Shown here: positions 1-6,531 of the stretch, one piece after another
Layout: the number at the start of each line of letters is the position of its first letter
How positions within the stretch are numbered: position 1 is the first letter of the stretch
Assembly: GCA_002431845.1 (NCBI GenBank)
Contig: DJEH01000151.1
Span: forward strand, 1,714-12,011
DNA length: 10,298 nucleotides
DNA from: Prevotellaceae bacterium UBA5903
Lineage (GTDB): Bacteria; Bacteroidota; Bacteroidia; Bacteroidales; Bacteroidaceae
Direction of reading: 5' to 3'
The notes under the pieces: model-generated
Database searches by the model: none
What the model was told of the DNA's origin: nothing
What the model saw: the letters and a program-made list of their open reading frames with translations, nothing else
Position numbers and translations under genes: made by a program

Positions 1-39
1 CAAGCATAGAGCCATTATGATAAGTAATAATTTACGCAT
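1..39 (-). CDS. 5' end of an exported protein gene (partial, leaves window)
   Basis: An ATG at 39-37 on the minus strand opens a frame that runs off the left edge. Its 13 visible codons read MRKLLLIIMALCL. This is a charged N-terminus followed by a hydrophobic core, the usual start of a signal peptide. A good Bacteroidota-type promoter sits about 25-30 bases upstream on the same strand, which supports this start. The product is probably exported (secreted, periplasmic, or a lipoprotein if a lipobox Cys follows). Nothing in the window shows its function. It is transcribed divergently from the nuclease gene at 340. Confidence 0.6.
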   Translation of the reverse strand, partial: MRKLLLIIMALCL

Positions 40-69
40 ATTTACAAATGTTATAGCGGTGTTGCTATG

Positions 70-104
70 CAAAGATACTGCAATCAGTTGAATTAATCTA
101 AAAA
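70..104 (-). promoter_or_regulatory. Bacteroidota-type promoter for the leftward gene
   Basis: The minus strand carries TATCTTTG at 77-70, a full match to the -7 consensus TAnnTTTG. A T-rich TTTTTAG at 104-98, about 20 bases upstream, stands in for the TTTG -33 element. Transcription would start near 62-65, giving a leader of about 25 bases before the ATG at 39. Confidence 0.6.
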
Positions 105-157
105 CACAACGAAAATACTTACTTGCTTTTTAATTATTGATATTTTAATATAGAAAA

Positions 158-189
158 TTTGATTAAACAATATAAAATTTTGAACTTTG
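158..189 (+). promoter_or_regulatory. Candidate promoter of the secreted nuclease gene
   Basis: TTTG at 158-161 is followed, exactly 20 bases later, by GAACTTTG at 182-189. The latter matches the Bacteroidota -7 consensus TAnnTTTG at all but the first base. Transcription would begin near 195, leaving an untranslated leader of about 145 bases. The spacing is right but the -7 is imperfect, and other T-rich near-matches exist downstream (213-220 and 272-278), so the call is tentative. Confidence 0.4.
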
Positions 190-209
190 CATCTATCTTT
201 TGCAAAGTT
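183..209. repeat. Inverted repeat AACTTTGC...GCAAAGTT (possible operator)
   Basis: Perfect 8-bp arms AACTTTGC (183-190) and GCAAAGTT (202-209) flank an 11-base spacer. The left arm overlaps the proposed -7 element of the nuclease promoter, so a bound protein would block initiation. The predicted start point lies between the arms, so a full RNA hairpin is unlikely. The arms are simple, and the TTTGC core also occurs in promoters, so chance is possible. Confidence 0.35.
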
Positions 210-339
210 TATTCTATTTGCATGTTCACTCAAAAGGAAAGAAACGATGTATTGGGGTATATGTATATGGGTATTTTGCAATGTATATTCACCTCAACCA
301 AGATGATGAAACCTATAAAACATTAATCAAAGTAAATAA

Positions 340-2100
340 ATGATGTTTAAAAATTCGCTTAAGCGTATAACGCTTTTATGGAGTTTGCTTTGTTTTGCCT
401 TGCTTGTACAAGCACAGGCGCCTTCGGGCTATTATAACAAAGCAAAAGGTGCTAAAGGAAAAGCCTTGAAAACAGCACTTTATTCGGTTATAAGTGCCCA
501 TAAGCAGTTGAGCTACGACTATTTGTGGACTGCTTATAAAACTACTGATGTGCGCCCAGATGGTAAAATTTGGGATATTTACTCAAACGCAACAAACTAT
601 GTTCCTGGTAGCAAGAGCCAGGGCGCAAGTGCCTCAAAGGAGGGCGATGGATACAACCGTGAACACTCCATGCCCAAAAGTTGGTTTAGTAAGGCTGCGC
701 CAATGGTAACAGACTTGATGCACGTTATTCCTACTGATGCTTACGTAAATGGTCGCCGCTCAAACTATCCTTATGGCGAGACAAAAGGTGAAAAATACTC
801 GTCGAAAGATGGTTTTAGCAAGCTTGGAAACTGCACTGTACCAGGATATTCGGGCATTGTGTTTGAACCAGCCGATGAATATAAGGGCGACGTAGCACGC
901 ATTTACTTCTATATGGCTACATGCTACGAAAATCGCATTTCATCGTGGAGTTCACCCATGTTATCAGGCAACTCTTATCCTGCTTATGCAGATTGGGCTA
1001 TTACCATGTTGCTACGTTGGGCACAAGAGGACCCCGTAAGCCAAAAGGAAATTGATCGTAATAATGCCGTGTATAAAATACAAGGCAATCGCAACCCGTT
1101 TGTAGATTATCCTGGCTTGGAACAATATGTTTGGGGCAGCAAAACATCTACGGCTTTCGACCCCGACAACTATAGTGGTGGCTCGGTAGACCCCACACCC
1201 GATCCAAAACCTGAGCCTTCTGAGATTGTGGCTCCAACCTTCAGCCCAGTAGCTGGAGTGGTTGAGAAAGGCACAACTGTTACCATCTCTACTACCACTC
1301 AAGGTGCAACAGTATATTATACTGTAAATCAAGGAGAACTACAAACTGCTTACATGTCGGCATCGGTGCAAATTAATGAGAATAGCACTATCAAGGCATA
1401 CGCTATGCTTGGCGACAGCAAGAGCGAAGAGGTTAGTGCCACTTACACGCTTCCGAGCCAACCAGTTGTAGGCGATAATGTTTACACCTTGGTAACTGAT
1501 GAGAGCAAACTTCAGGCTGGCAAGAACTATCTTATGGTATGTCCTTCAAAGAGTCTTGCACTTTCGTGCGCTGCTCCAGAAGAGAGATTTCGTAAAGGCA
1601 CAGAGGTGTACATCAATACAGATAATACTATTGAGACCGACGTGAATGCCAACAATGGCCCACTTGCCATCGTATTGGGTGGTAGCAAAGGAGCTTGGAC
1701 ACTCTACGATAGTGTAAACAAGCTATACTTGGCAGTAGTTACAGATAAGAACCAACTTAATTCTGTTCAAGAACTAAATGACAATGCCCTATGGGACATT
1801 TTAGTGACCGCCGATGGCGAGGCTACAATTTCAAATGCTGTATATAGCAAACGCTCTATTCGCTACAATCCTTCTTCGCCACGTTTTGCCACTTATACGC
1901 AAGGACAAAATGCCGTAGAACTTTATGCACAAGCTACTTCTACCGACATACAGTTCATTGAAAAGCAAGCTAATGGCAATATCATGGTGTTTGATGTGAA
2001 TGGTCGCTACGTTCGTACCGCTCCAACGGTGACTGAAGCACTCAAGCATTTGCCCAAAGGCATCTATGTGGTAAATGGCAAGAAAGTACTTGTAAAGTAA
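340..2100 (+). CDS. Secreted endonuclease I family nuclease with CHB_HEX_C-like domain and T9SS-like C-terminal tail
   Basis: A 586-residue exported nuclease that probably cleaves extracellular DNA or RNA for nutrients or biofilm turnover (inferred from family). Residues 1-27 are a signal peptide, with likely cleavage near AQA. Residues 30-267 form an endonuclease I (PF04231-type) domain. Visible family motifs are NREHSMPKSWF (106-116, catalytic His region), DLMHVIPTDAYVNGRRSN (125-142) and FEPADEYKGDVARIYFYMA (175-193). A Pro/Asp linker (about 283-297) leads to a chitobiase/hexosaminidase C-terminal-like beta domain (298-371). Residues 378-540 form a further domain that I cannot assign. The end (MVFDVNGRYVR at 549-559, GIYVVNGKKVLVK at 574-586) matches T9SS type A sorting tails, so outer-membrane passage by T9SS is likely. 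A second ATG directly follows the first, so the start could be 343. A strong terminator follows; the gene appears monocistronic. Confidence 0.9.
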   Translation: MMFKNSLKRITLLWSLLCFALLVQAQAPSGYYNKAKGAKGKALKTALYSVISAHKQLSYDYLWTAYKTTDVRPDGKIWDIYSNATNYVPGSKSQGASASKEGDGYNREHSMPKSWFSKAAPMVTDLMHVIPTDAYVNGRRSNYPYGETKGEKYSSKDGFSKLGNCTVPGYSGIVFEPADEYKGDVARIYFYMATCYENRISSWSSPMLSGNSYPAYADWAITMLLRWAQEDPVSQKEIDRNNAVYKIQGNRNPFVDYPGLEQYVWGSKTSTAFDPDNYSGGSVDPTPDPKPEPSEIVAPTFSPVAGVVEKGTTVTISTTTQGATVYYTVNQGELQTAYMSASVQINENSTIKAYAMLGDSKSEEVSATYTLPSQPVVGDNVYTLVTDESKLQAGKNYLMVCPSKSLALSCAAPEERFRKGTEVYINTDNTIETDVNANNGPLAIVLGGSKGAWTLYDSVNKLYLAVVTDKNQLNSVQELNDNALWDILVTADGEATISNAVYSKRSIRYNPSSPRFATYTQGQNAVELYAQATSTDIQFIEKQANGNIMVFDVNGRYVRTAPTVTEALKHLPKGIYVVNGKKVLVK

Positions 2101-2125
2101 TTATCCCTCAGACGGAACAATATAA

Positions 2126-2172
2126 GGTGTGCAAAAGCTCCAATACACTTGGAGCCTTTGCACACCTTTTTT
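2126..2172 (+). terminator. Intrinsic terminator of the nuclease gene
   Basis: GGTGTGCAAA (2126-2135) pairs with TTTGCACACC (2157-2166), and GCTCC (2137-2141) with GGAGC (2151-2155), with a single A/C mismatch between the two blocks. The loop is 9 bases, and six T follow at 2167-2172. It begins 25 bases after the stop codon. This is a textbook rho-independent terminator. Confidence 0.92.
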
Positions 2173-2374
2173 GTGGACTTTTATTAACATTTGGATCTTA
2201 TCAAATAGAAATGAGGTGTTAATGATTTTGACCTACTTATCAGTCGTTGATTATTAATAATATATACAAGCGTTCATAACTTTAATAAAATTGAGCGGAA
2301 CAATTGATAGTTGAATTTTTAAAATTTATAAGCGTTACAAATTCAGAGCGGACGCATGTTATACCCATGTTAAT

Positions 2375-2417
2375 AAAAAACGCATCCGCCACACTTCTTG
2401 AACAAGCGTGACGGATG
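2375..2417 (-). terminator. Intrinsic terminator of nagA
   Basis: Read on the minus strand, a 14-bp stem is formed by 2417-2404 and 2396-2383 (CATCCGTCACGCTT with AAGTGTGGCGGATG, two G-U wobbles) around a 7-base loop. After two further bases, six T follow (2380-2375). It starts 42 bases past the nagA stop. The opposite strand lacks a T-tract, so it acts leftward. Confidence 0.88.
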
Positions 2418-2459
2418 TTTGCTTATAGATAGCCCTTAAGGACTAATATCGTTAAATTT

Positions 2460-3617
2460 TTAGAGTTCGTTGGTAACAACGTTACCCATTTGCATCACAT
2501 AGGTGAGCTTCAAGTCATCGTCGAACATCATGAGGTCGGCATCCTTGCCAGCCTCGAGCGAACCCTTGCGGTCGTAAACGCCCATAATCTTAGCTGGTGT
2601 TTCGCTTGCCATACGGCAGGCATCTGCCAAGGGGATGTTTGCCATTTGTACGCAAGTGCGGATAAGGCGGTCCATTGTAGCAATAGAGCCTGCAAGTGCT
2701 GAACGATCGGCAAGCTTGCACACGCCATCTTCAAGGATAACGCGGGGATCAAACGCAGCATCACCCTCAGTGGCAGCGCAAGCCAACGAGTCGGTGATGA
2801 GTGCAGTTTTCTCAACACCCTTGATTTGATAAATCATACGCAACATTACGGGAGGTACGTGTATGCCGTCGGCAATCATTTCTACCGTCATGTCTTGTTC
2901 GGCAAAGATGCTCTCTACTGTACCAGGAACTTTAAACTCGCGGTTTTTATAAACCACGGGCATGGCATTGTAGAAGTGAGTGGCGTGGGTCATGCCAGCA
3001 TCGTGTGCTGCTACTACATCTTCATATTTGGCGCGAGTGTGTGCAATGGCTGGTAAGACGCCATGCTTTTTGCAGGCTGTGATAAACTCAACAGACCCTG
3101 GGAGTTCAGGAGCTTCGTCCCAACGTTTTAAGCACTTATAAGTGTCGAGCAGAGGTTCGTATTCTTCGGGCACAGGAGCTTTAATCCATTCAGGAATTTG
3201 TGCGCCTGCTTGTGCTGGATTGAAGTAAGGACCTTCAAGGTGTAGACCCAATACGGGACTATTTTCTTCGGCCATCAACTTGTCGCATGTTTTGCATGCT
3301 GCCTCAATCATAGGCACGGTTGAAGATGATAGAGTAGGGAAGATAGAGGTGGTACCGTGCTTCATGTGAGCGTTGATTGCCACTCTGAAGGCCTCTTCGG
3401 TTCCTTCCATAAAGTCGCGACCACCGCCACCATGAACGTGCATCTCAATGCCACCAGGAACAACAACACATCCCTTAGCATCGATGATTTCGGCATTTTC
3501 TACGTGTAGGTCACAGTTTGATACGGCTTTAATTTTGTTGCCTTCGATGATTACAGATCCGCCCTCAAGCCAGCCTTGTGGGGTGAGAATGCGACCATTG
3601 ATAATTTGCTTGAGCAT
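2460..3617 (-). CDS. nagA: N-acetylglucosamine-6-phosphate deacetylase
   Basis: A cytoplasmic amidohydrolase that removes acetate from GlcNAc-6-phosphate to give glucosamine-6-phosphate, feeding amino-sugar catabolism or peptidoglycan precursor synthesis. The 385 residues match the usual family length. Metal and catalytic residues are all present: HVHGG (H60, H62), E128 in GLHLEGPYFNP, H193 in IAHTRAKYED, H214 in HATHFYNAMP, substrate-contacting H253, and catalytic D276 in ALITDS. The H-x-H pair is the form seen in two-metal NagA such as that of Bacillus subtilis, unlike the Escherichia coli enzyme. I chose the ATG at 3617 because MLKQIINGRILTPQGW aligns with the family N-terminus; an in-frame ATG at 3659 would add 14 atypical residues. 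It stands alone, without nagB or a transporter, divergent from the antiporter operon. Confidence 0.94.
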   Translation of the reverse strand: MLKQIINGRILTPQGWLEGGSVIIEGNKIKAVSNCDLHVENAEIIDAKGCVVVPGGIEMHVHGGGGRDFMEGTEEAFRVAINAHMKHGTTSIFPTLSSSTVPMIEAACKTCDKLMAEENSPVLGLHLEGPYFNPAQAGAQIPEWIKAPVPEEYEPLLDTYKCLKRWDEAPELPGSVEFITACKKHGVLPAIAHTRAKYEDVVAAHDAGMTHATHFYNAMPVVYKNREFKVPGTVESIFAEQDMTVEMIADGIHVPPVMLRMIYQIKGVEKTALITDSLACAATEGDAAFDPRVILEDGVCKLADRSALAGSIATMDRLIRTCVQMANIPLADACRMASETPAKIMGVYDRKGSLEAGKDADLMMFDDDLKLTYVMQMGNVVTNEL

Positions 3618-3736
3618 GATAGATATAAAGTTTGTAGGGGTTGCACAACGAATGAACAATGAAAAAAATCTTGAAAATAAATTAATTTAGTTCATTTACT
3701 TACTCTATGTATGCAACTCATGTTTGTTATGTATAG

Positions 3737-3744
3737 CAAAGGTA
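3737..3744 (-). promoter_or_regulatory. Promoter -7 element of nagA
   Basis: The minus strand reads TACCTTTG at 3744-3737, a full match to TAnnTTTG, and is followed by C as is common. Transcription would start near 3730, giving a leader of about 110 bases before the ATG at 3617. No TTTG lies at the ideal distance; the nearest (3773-3770) is 25 bases upstream instead of about 20. Confidence 0.55.
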
Positions 3745-3757
3745 CGTATTAATTTTT

Positions 3758-3765
3758 TAACTTTG
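3758..3765 (+). promoter_or_regulatory. Promoter -7 element of the antiporter/hydrolase operon
   Basis: TAACTTTG at 3758-3765 fully matches the Bacteroidota -7 consensus TAnnTTTG and is followed by C. Transcription would start around 3770, about 20 bases before the ATG at 3790. This also argues against the upstream in-frame TTG at 3724, which would lie before the transcript start. A clear TTTG -33 element at the expected place (about 3734-3738) is missing. Confidence 0.6.
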
Positions 3766-3789
3766 CACTCAAAACAAAAAGAATTAACA

Positions 3790-5097
3790 ATGAAGGAACG
3801 TATAGACAGACGTCTGCGACCACGCCGACGTGGATGGGTGGCATTGTTGCCATTGCTTTTTTTAGTGTTGGTGATGGCCACTATTGGAGTGGTGATGGGT
3901 GGATTTTCAAAGGTGCCAATGACTATTGTATTTGTAGTTACGGGCATCGTATCGCTCTTCACGCTCAGAGGTTATAGCGTTGAAGAAAGGGTAAGAGTGT
4001 TCTCGCAAGGCGCTGGAGGTAGCAATTTACTCTTAATGGTGTGGATATTCATACTTGCAGGTGCTTTTGCATCGTCGGCAAAGGCAATGGGGGCAGTTAC
4101 AGCAACGGTAGATCTTACCATGATGTGCTTGCCTAAGTCAATATTGCTTGCCGGCTTATTTGTGGCATCGTGTGTAGTGTCTATCTGTATTGGCACATCG
4201 GTGGGCACAATAGTGGCTTTGGTACCTATGGCAGCAGAACTTTCGGTGCGCACAGGCATGCTATTGCCTCTCATTGTTGCAGCCGTAGTTGGCGGCTCGT
4301 TTTTTGGTGATAATCTGTCGTTTATTTCAGATACAACGGTGGCCGCCACACGCACTCAAGGATGCTCCATGCGCGATAAGTTTCGCACAAACTTTTTAAT
4401 TGTGTTGCCTGCTGCATTGGTTTGTTTTGTGCTTTATGTTGTAATGGGGCTTGAGGGCAACCAAACCACCTATGCACTTAACAATGACTTGCACCTATGG
4501 CGTGTGTTGCCCTATGTGGTGGTGCTCGTAACGGCTATATTGGGCATGAACGTGTTGTTGGTGCTATGCATTGGTTTGCTCTTGACAGGCATTGTAGGCA
4601 TTGCAGACGGGGCTTATAATGTTGCGGGTTGGATTAATGCTATGGCTGAGGGCATATCGGGCATGGGCGATTTGATACTAATATCCATGATGGCGGGCGG
4701 ACTGCTTGCGGTGGTACGCTGTGGTGGAGGCGTTACTTATTTGGTACGCGCATTGACCAAAAGGGTACACACAAGGCGTGGTGCCGAGTGTTGCATATCG
4801 GCTCTTGTGGCTCTAACCAACTGCTGTACAGCCAACAATACGGTGGCGATTTTGTCAATAGGTTCTATTACAAAAGATATTAGCGAACGTTTTGGAGTGG
4901 ACAAACGCAGAGCTGCCAGTTTGCTCGACATCTTCTCGTGTGTGGTACAAGGTATCATTCCTTATGGTGCACAATTGCTCATGGCAAGCGGATTGGCACT
5001 TATAAGTCCGGTGCAGATAGTTCCATATTTGTATTACCCTATGTTGCTTTCGGTGTCGGCATTGATTAGCATTGTGTTGTATAAAAAACGTAAATGA
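3790..5097 (+). CDS. NhaC-family Na+/H+ antiporter
   Basis: A 435-residue inner-membrane protein with about ten or more hydrophobic segments, predicted to exchange Na+ (or another cation or small organic ion) for protons. The strongest family mark is GGSFFGDNLSFISDTT (168-183), the conserved NhaC signature thought to lie in the ion path, plus CTANNTVAILSIG (346-358) in the second half. The N-terminus before the first helix is very basic (MKERIDRRLRPRRR), consistent with a cytoplasmic end. The ATG at 3790 fits the promoter just upstream; extension to the TTG at 3724 is unlikely. NhaC members include substrate-coupled exchangers such as malate/lactate antiporters, so the true substrate cannot be fixed from sequence. 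It is the first gene of an operon, with the next start 14 bases after its stop. Confidence 0.9.
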   Translation: MKERIDRRLRPRRRGWVALLPLLFLVLVMATIGVVMGGFSKVPMTIVFVVTGIVSLFTLRGYSVEERVRVFSQGAGGSNLLLMVWIFILAGAFASSAKAMGAVTATVDLTMMCLPKSILLAGLFVASCVVSICIGTSVGTIVALVPMAAELSVRTGMLLPLIVAAVVGGSFFGDNLSFISDTTVAATRTQGCSMRDKFRTNFLIVLPAALVCFVLYVVMGLEGNQTTYALNNDLHLWRVLPYVVVLVTAILGMNVLLVLCIGLLLTGIVGIADGAYNVAGWINAMAEGISGMGDLILISMMAGGLLAVVRCGGGVTYLVRALTKRVHTRRGAECCISALVALTNCCTANNTVAILSIGSITKDISERFGVDKRRAASLLDIFSCVVQGIIPYGAQLLMASGLALISPVQIVPYLYYPMLLSVSALISIVLYKKRK

Positions 5098-5111
5098 TAT
5101 AAACTATAAAA

Positions 5112-6443
5112 ATGGTAAGACGAAGGAAGAAAAGCAACAAGCGTTTGCTACTCTTTAAACTATTATTGCTTGTGGCGTTTGTATGTGGAGTGTTCTTTGC
5201 AGTACGCCGTTGCATAAAGGGCAACGATGCTTTATCGCAGGAAAAGAAAGAAGCTCTGATGCCTCATATCAACGATTCGCTAACAAACGAGATGTGTAAT
5301 GATACGGCTACAGCCGAAATGGATAGTACCATAAAGAAATACCTTAAGCGATGGGAAATAAATGGTGCGCAATTGGCTGTATCGCGCAACGATTCGTTGG
5401 TTTATGCCAAGGGATTTGGCTGGGCGGAGAAGGAAAAAAACTTGCCAATGAAGCCTGGCAACATCATGCGCATTGCCTCCGTATCGAAGTTGCTTACGGC
5501 TGTTGGCGTAATGAAGTTGCAAGAGATGGGCAAGGTGCACCTGTCCGATCATGTGTTTGGGCCTAAGGGCATACTCAACGACACAGCCTTTACGAATGCC
5601 ATTACAGACAAACGCTATTTTGACATCACAGTGGAGCAACTCTTAAGACATAAGGCGGGATTTACGCGCTATGCGGGCGACCCTATGTTTTCAACACGCT
5701 ACATCATGATGCAAAATCATCTGACAACACCGCCCGACCACAAGCAGTTGTTGGAGATTGTGCTTAAAAGACATTTGGGCTATACTCCAGGCGAGGGACA
5801 GAAGTATTGCAACATAGGTTATACCTTACTATCACTAATCATTGAAAAGCGTTCGGGCATGTCGTACGAGGCGTTTATGCAAAAAAATGTGTTGCATCCT
5901 GCGGGTTGTTTCGGCTTTAAAATAGCGGGAAATTACTACCAGGACAAATACCCCAACGAAGTAAAATACTATATGCACAAAGAGGCGCAACCTATTGAAG
6001 AGTTCAACAATAGCGGACGTATGGTGGTAAAATGCTATGGCGAGAACAATATACCCCAACTCTTAGGAGCTGGCGCATGGTGTGGTTCGGCAGCCGAATT
6101 GTGCCATTTAGTATCGGCCATCGACGGAGATACGCATTATCCCGACGTTATCTCTAAACAGTCGGTAGAGGCTATGACCAAGGACATGGGCGACCACAAA
6201 TTCTCGCTCGGATGGAACTTTACTCCCGTTGGCAAACCTTGGACGCGTACTGGAACTCTCTCTGGCACGAGTGCCTTAGTGGTGCGCTTTCCTGATACAA
6301 ACCAGTGTTGGGTGTTGCTAACCAACACAAGCACATGGAAGGGACAAGGCTTTGCTAAAGACACCATGGAACTATTTGAAAAACTTAGGAAAAAATATGG
6401 AAACGCTATGAAACCTCTCGGTGTGGAGTTCGCTCGAAAGTAA
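5112..6443 (+). CDS. Membrane-anchored serine hydrolase, class C beta-lactamase/PBP-like
   Basis: A 443-residue protein of the beta-lactamase-related family (PF00144 type). A basic start and a hydrophobic segment (residues about 11-31) form an uncleaved signal anchor, placing the catalytic part in the periplasm. Active-site motifs are S123-V-S-K126 (nucleophile Ser and Lys) and Y232-C-N234 with following GYTLL. At the third motif, where the family usually has H-T-G or K-T-G, it has R379-T-G381 in TRTGTLSGTS. Likely substrates are D-amino-acid-containing peptides or esters; true beta-lactamase activity cannot be claimed. It follows the antiporter by 14 bases and is almost surely co-transcribed. 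Its stop codon lies within the stem of the terminating dyad. Family membership is firm; the physiological role is unknown. Confidence 0.88.
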   Translation: MVRRRKKSNKRLLLFKLLLLVAFVCGVFFAVRRCIKGNDALSQEKKEALMPHINDSLTNEMCNDTATAEMDSTIKKYLKRWEINGAQLAVSRNDSLVYAKGFGWAEKEKNLPMKPGNIMRIASVSKLLTAVGVMKLQEMGKVHLSDHVFGPKGILNDTAFTNAITDKRYFDITVEQLLRHKAGFTRYAGDPMFSTRYIMMQNHLTTPPDHKQLLEIVLKRHLGYTPGEGQKYCNIGYTLLSLIIEKRSGMSYEAFMQKNVLHPAGCFGFKIAGNYYQDKYPNEVKYYMHKEAQPIEEFNNSGRMVVKCYGENNIPQLLGAGAWCGSAAELCHLVSAIDGDTHYPDVISKQSVEAMTKDMGDHKFSLGWNFTPVGKPWTRTGTLSGTSALVVRFPDTNQCWVLLTNTSTWKGQGFAKDTMELFEKLRKKYGNAMKPLGVEFARK

Positions 6444-6506
6444 CGTAAGCATCCCATCCAAGCGCTATTGTTGATTAAATGCTGCTTGGATGGGATGCTT
6501 GCGTTA
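6441..6506. terminator. Long dyad between convergent genes, likely shared terminator
   Basis: Arms 6441-6463 and 6484-6506 pair over 23 bases with a single G-U wobble (T6446 with G6501), around a 20-base loop. The hydrolase stop codon TAA (6441-6443) is the base of the left arm. The plus-strand sequence after the stem is only moderately T-rich (tatgttgtttta) and the minus-strand side has a short CTTTC. The element probably ends transcripts from both sides, but without a classic T-tract on either. Confidence 0.7.
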
Positions 6507-6531
6507 TATGTTGTTTTAGCTTCTGAAAATG

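Larger units (their letters stand above)
40..339. other. Divergent AT-rich intergenic region
   Basis: This stretch separates the leftward exported-protein gene from the rightward nuclease gene. It holds the leftward promoter (70-104), a candidate rightward promoter (158-189) and an 8-bp inverted repeat over the latter (183-209). The frames here are short and of low-complexity AT-rich composition, and none looks like a gene. No RNA gene is recognisable. Confidence 0.6.
2101..2459. other. Convergent intergenic region, no gene seen
   Basis: The region lies between the ends of the nuclease gene (plus) and nagA (minus) and holds one terminator for each. Between them, 2173-2374 is AT-rich with frequent stops in all frames and no recognisable gene, promoter or RNA. 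Two loosely repeated pairs of short words (AAGCGTT at 2268 and 2330, GAGCGGA at 2293 and 2346) are the only structure noticed there. Confidence 0.6.

Noticed and set aside
93..281. A 62-codon minus-strand open frame in the left intergenic region
   Set aside because: It is made of AT-rich, Ile/Phe/Lys-heavy sequence with no family resemblance, and it overlaps both candidate promoters; it looks like chance.
247..306. A 19-codon plus-strand frame in the nuclease leader (possible leader peptide)
   Set aside because: It has no codon run or attenuator hairpin that would mark a regulatory peptide, and no ribosome-binding sign.
2268..2352. Loose repeat of AAGCGTT...GAGCGGA pairs, at 2268/2293 and 2330/2346
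   Set aside because: The words are short and their spacing differs (18 versus 9 bases), so this is not convincing as a repeat or operator.
2347..2390. Alternative hairpin between the nagA terminator arm (GCGGATGC on the minus strand) and GCGTCCGC further along
   Set aside because: It would form only after the T-tract has been transcribed, so it cannot work as an antiterminator; probably chance similarity.
3618..3659. Longer NagA start at the ATG at 3659
   Set aside because: The extra 14 residues do not resemble NagA N-termini; the ATG at 3617 aligns with the family. It cannot be fully excluded.
3724..3789. Extension of the antiporter N-terminus to a TTG at 3724
   Set aside because: The added 22 residues would lie over and upstream of a good promoter, and the ATG at 3790 gives a normal basic N-terminus.
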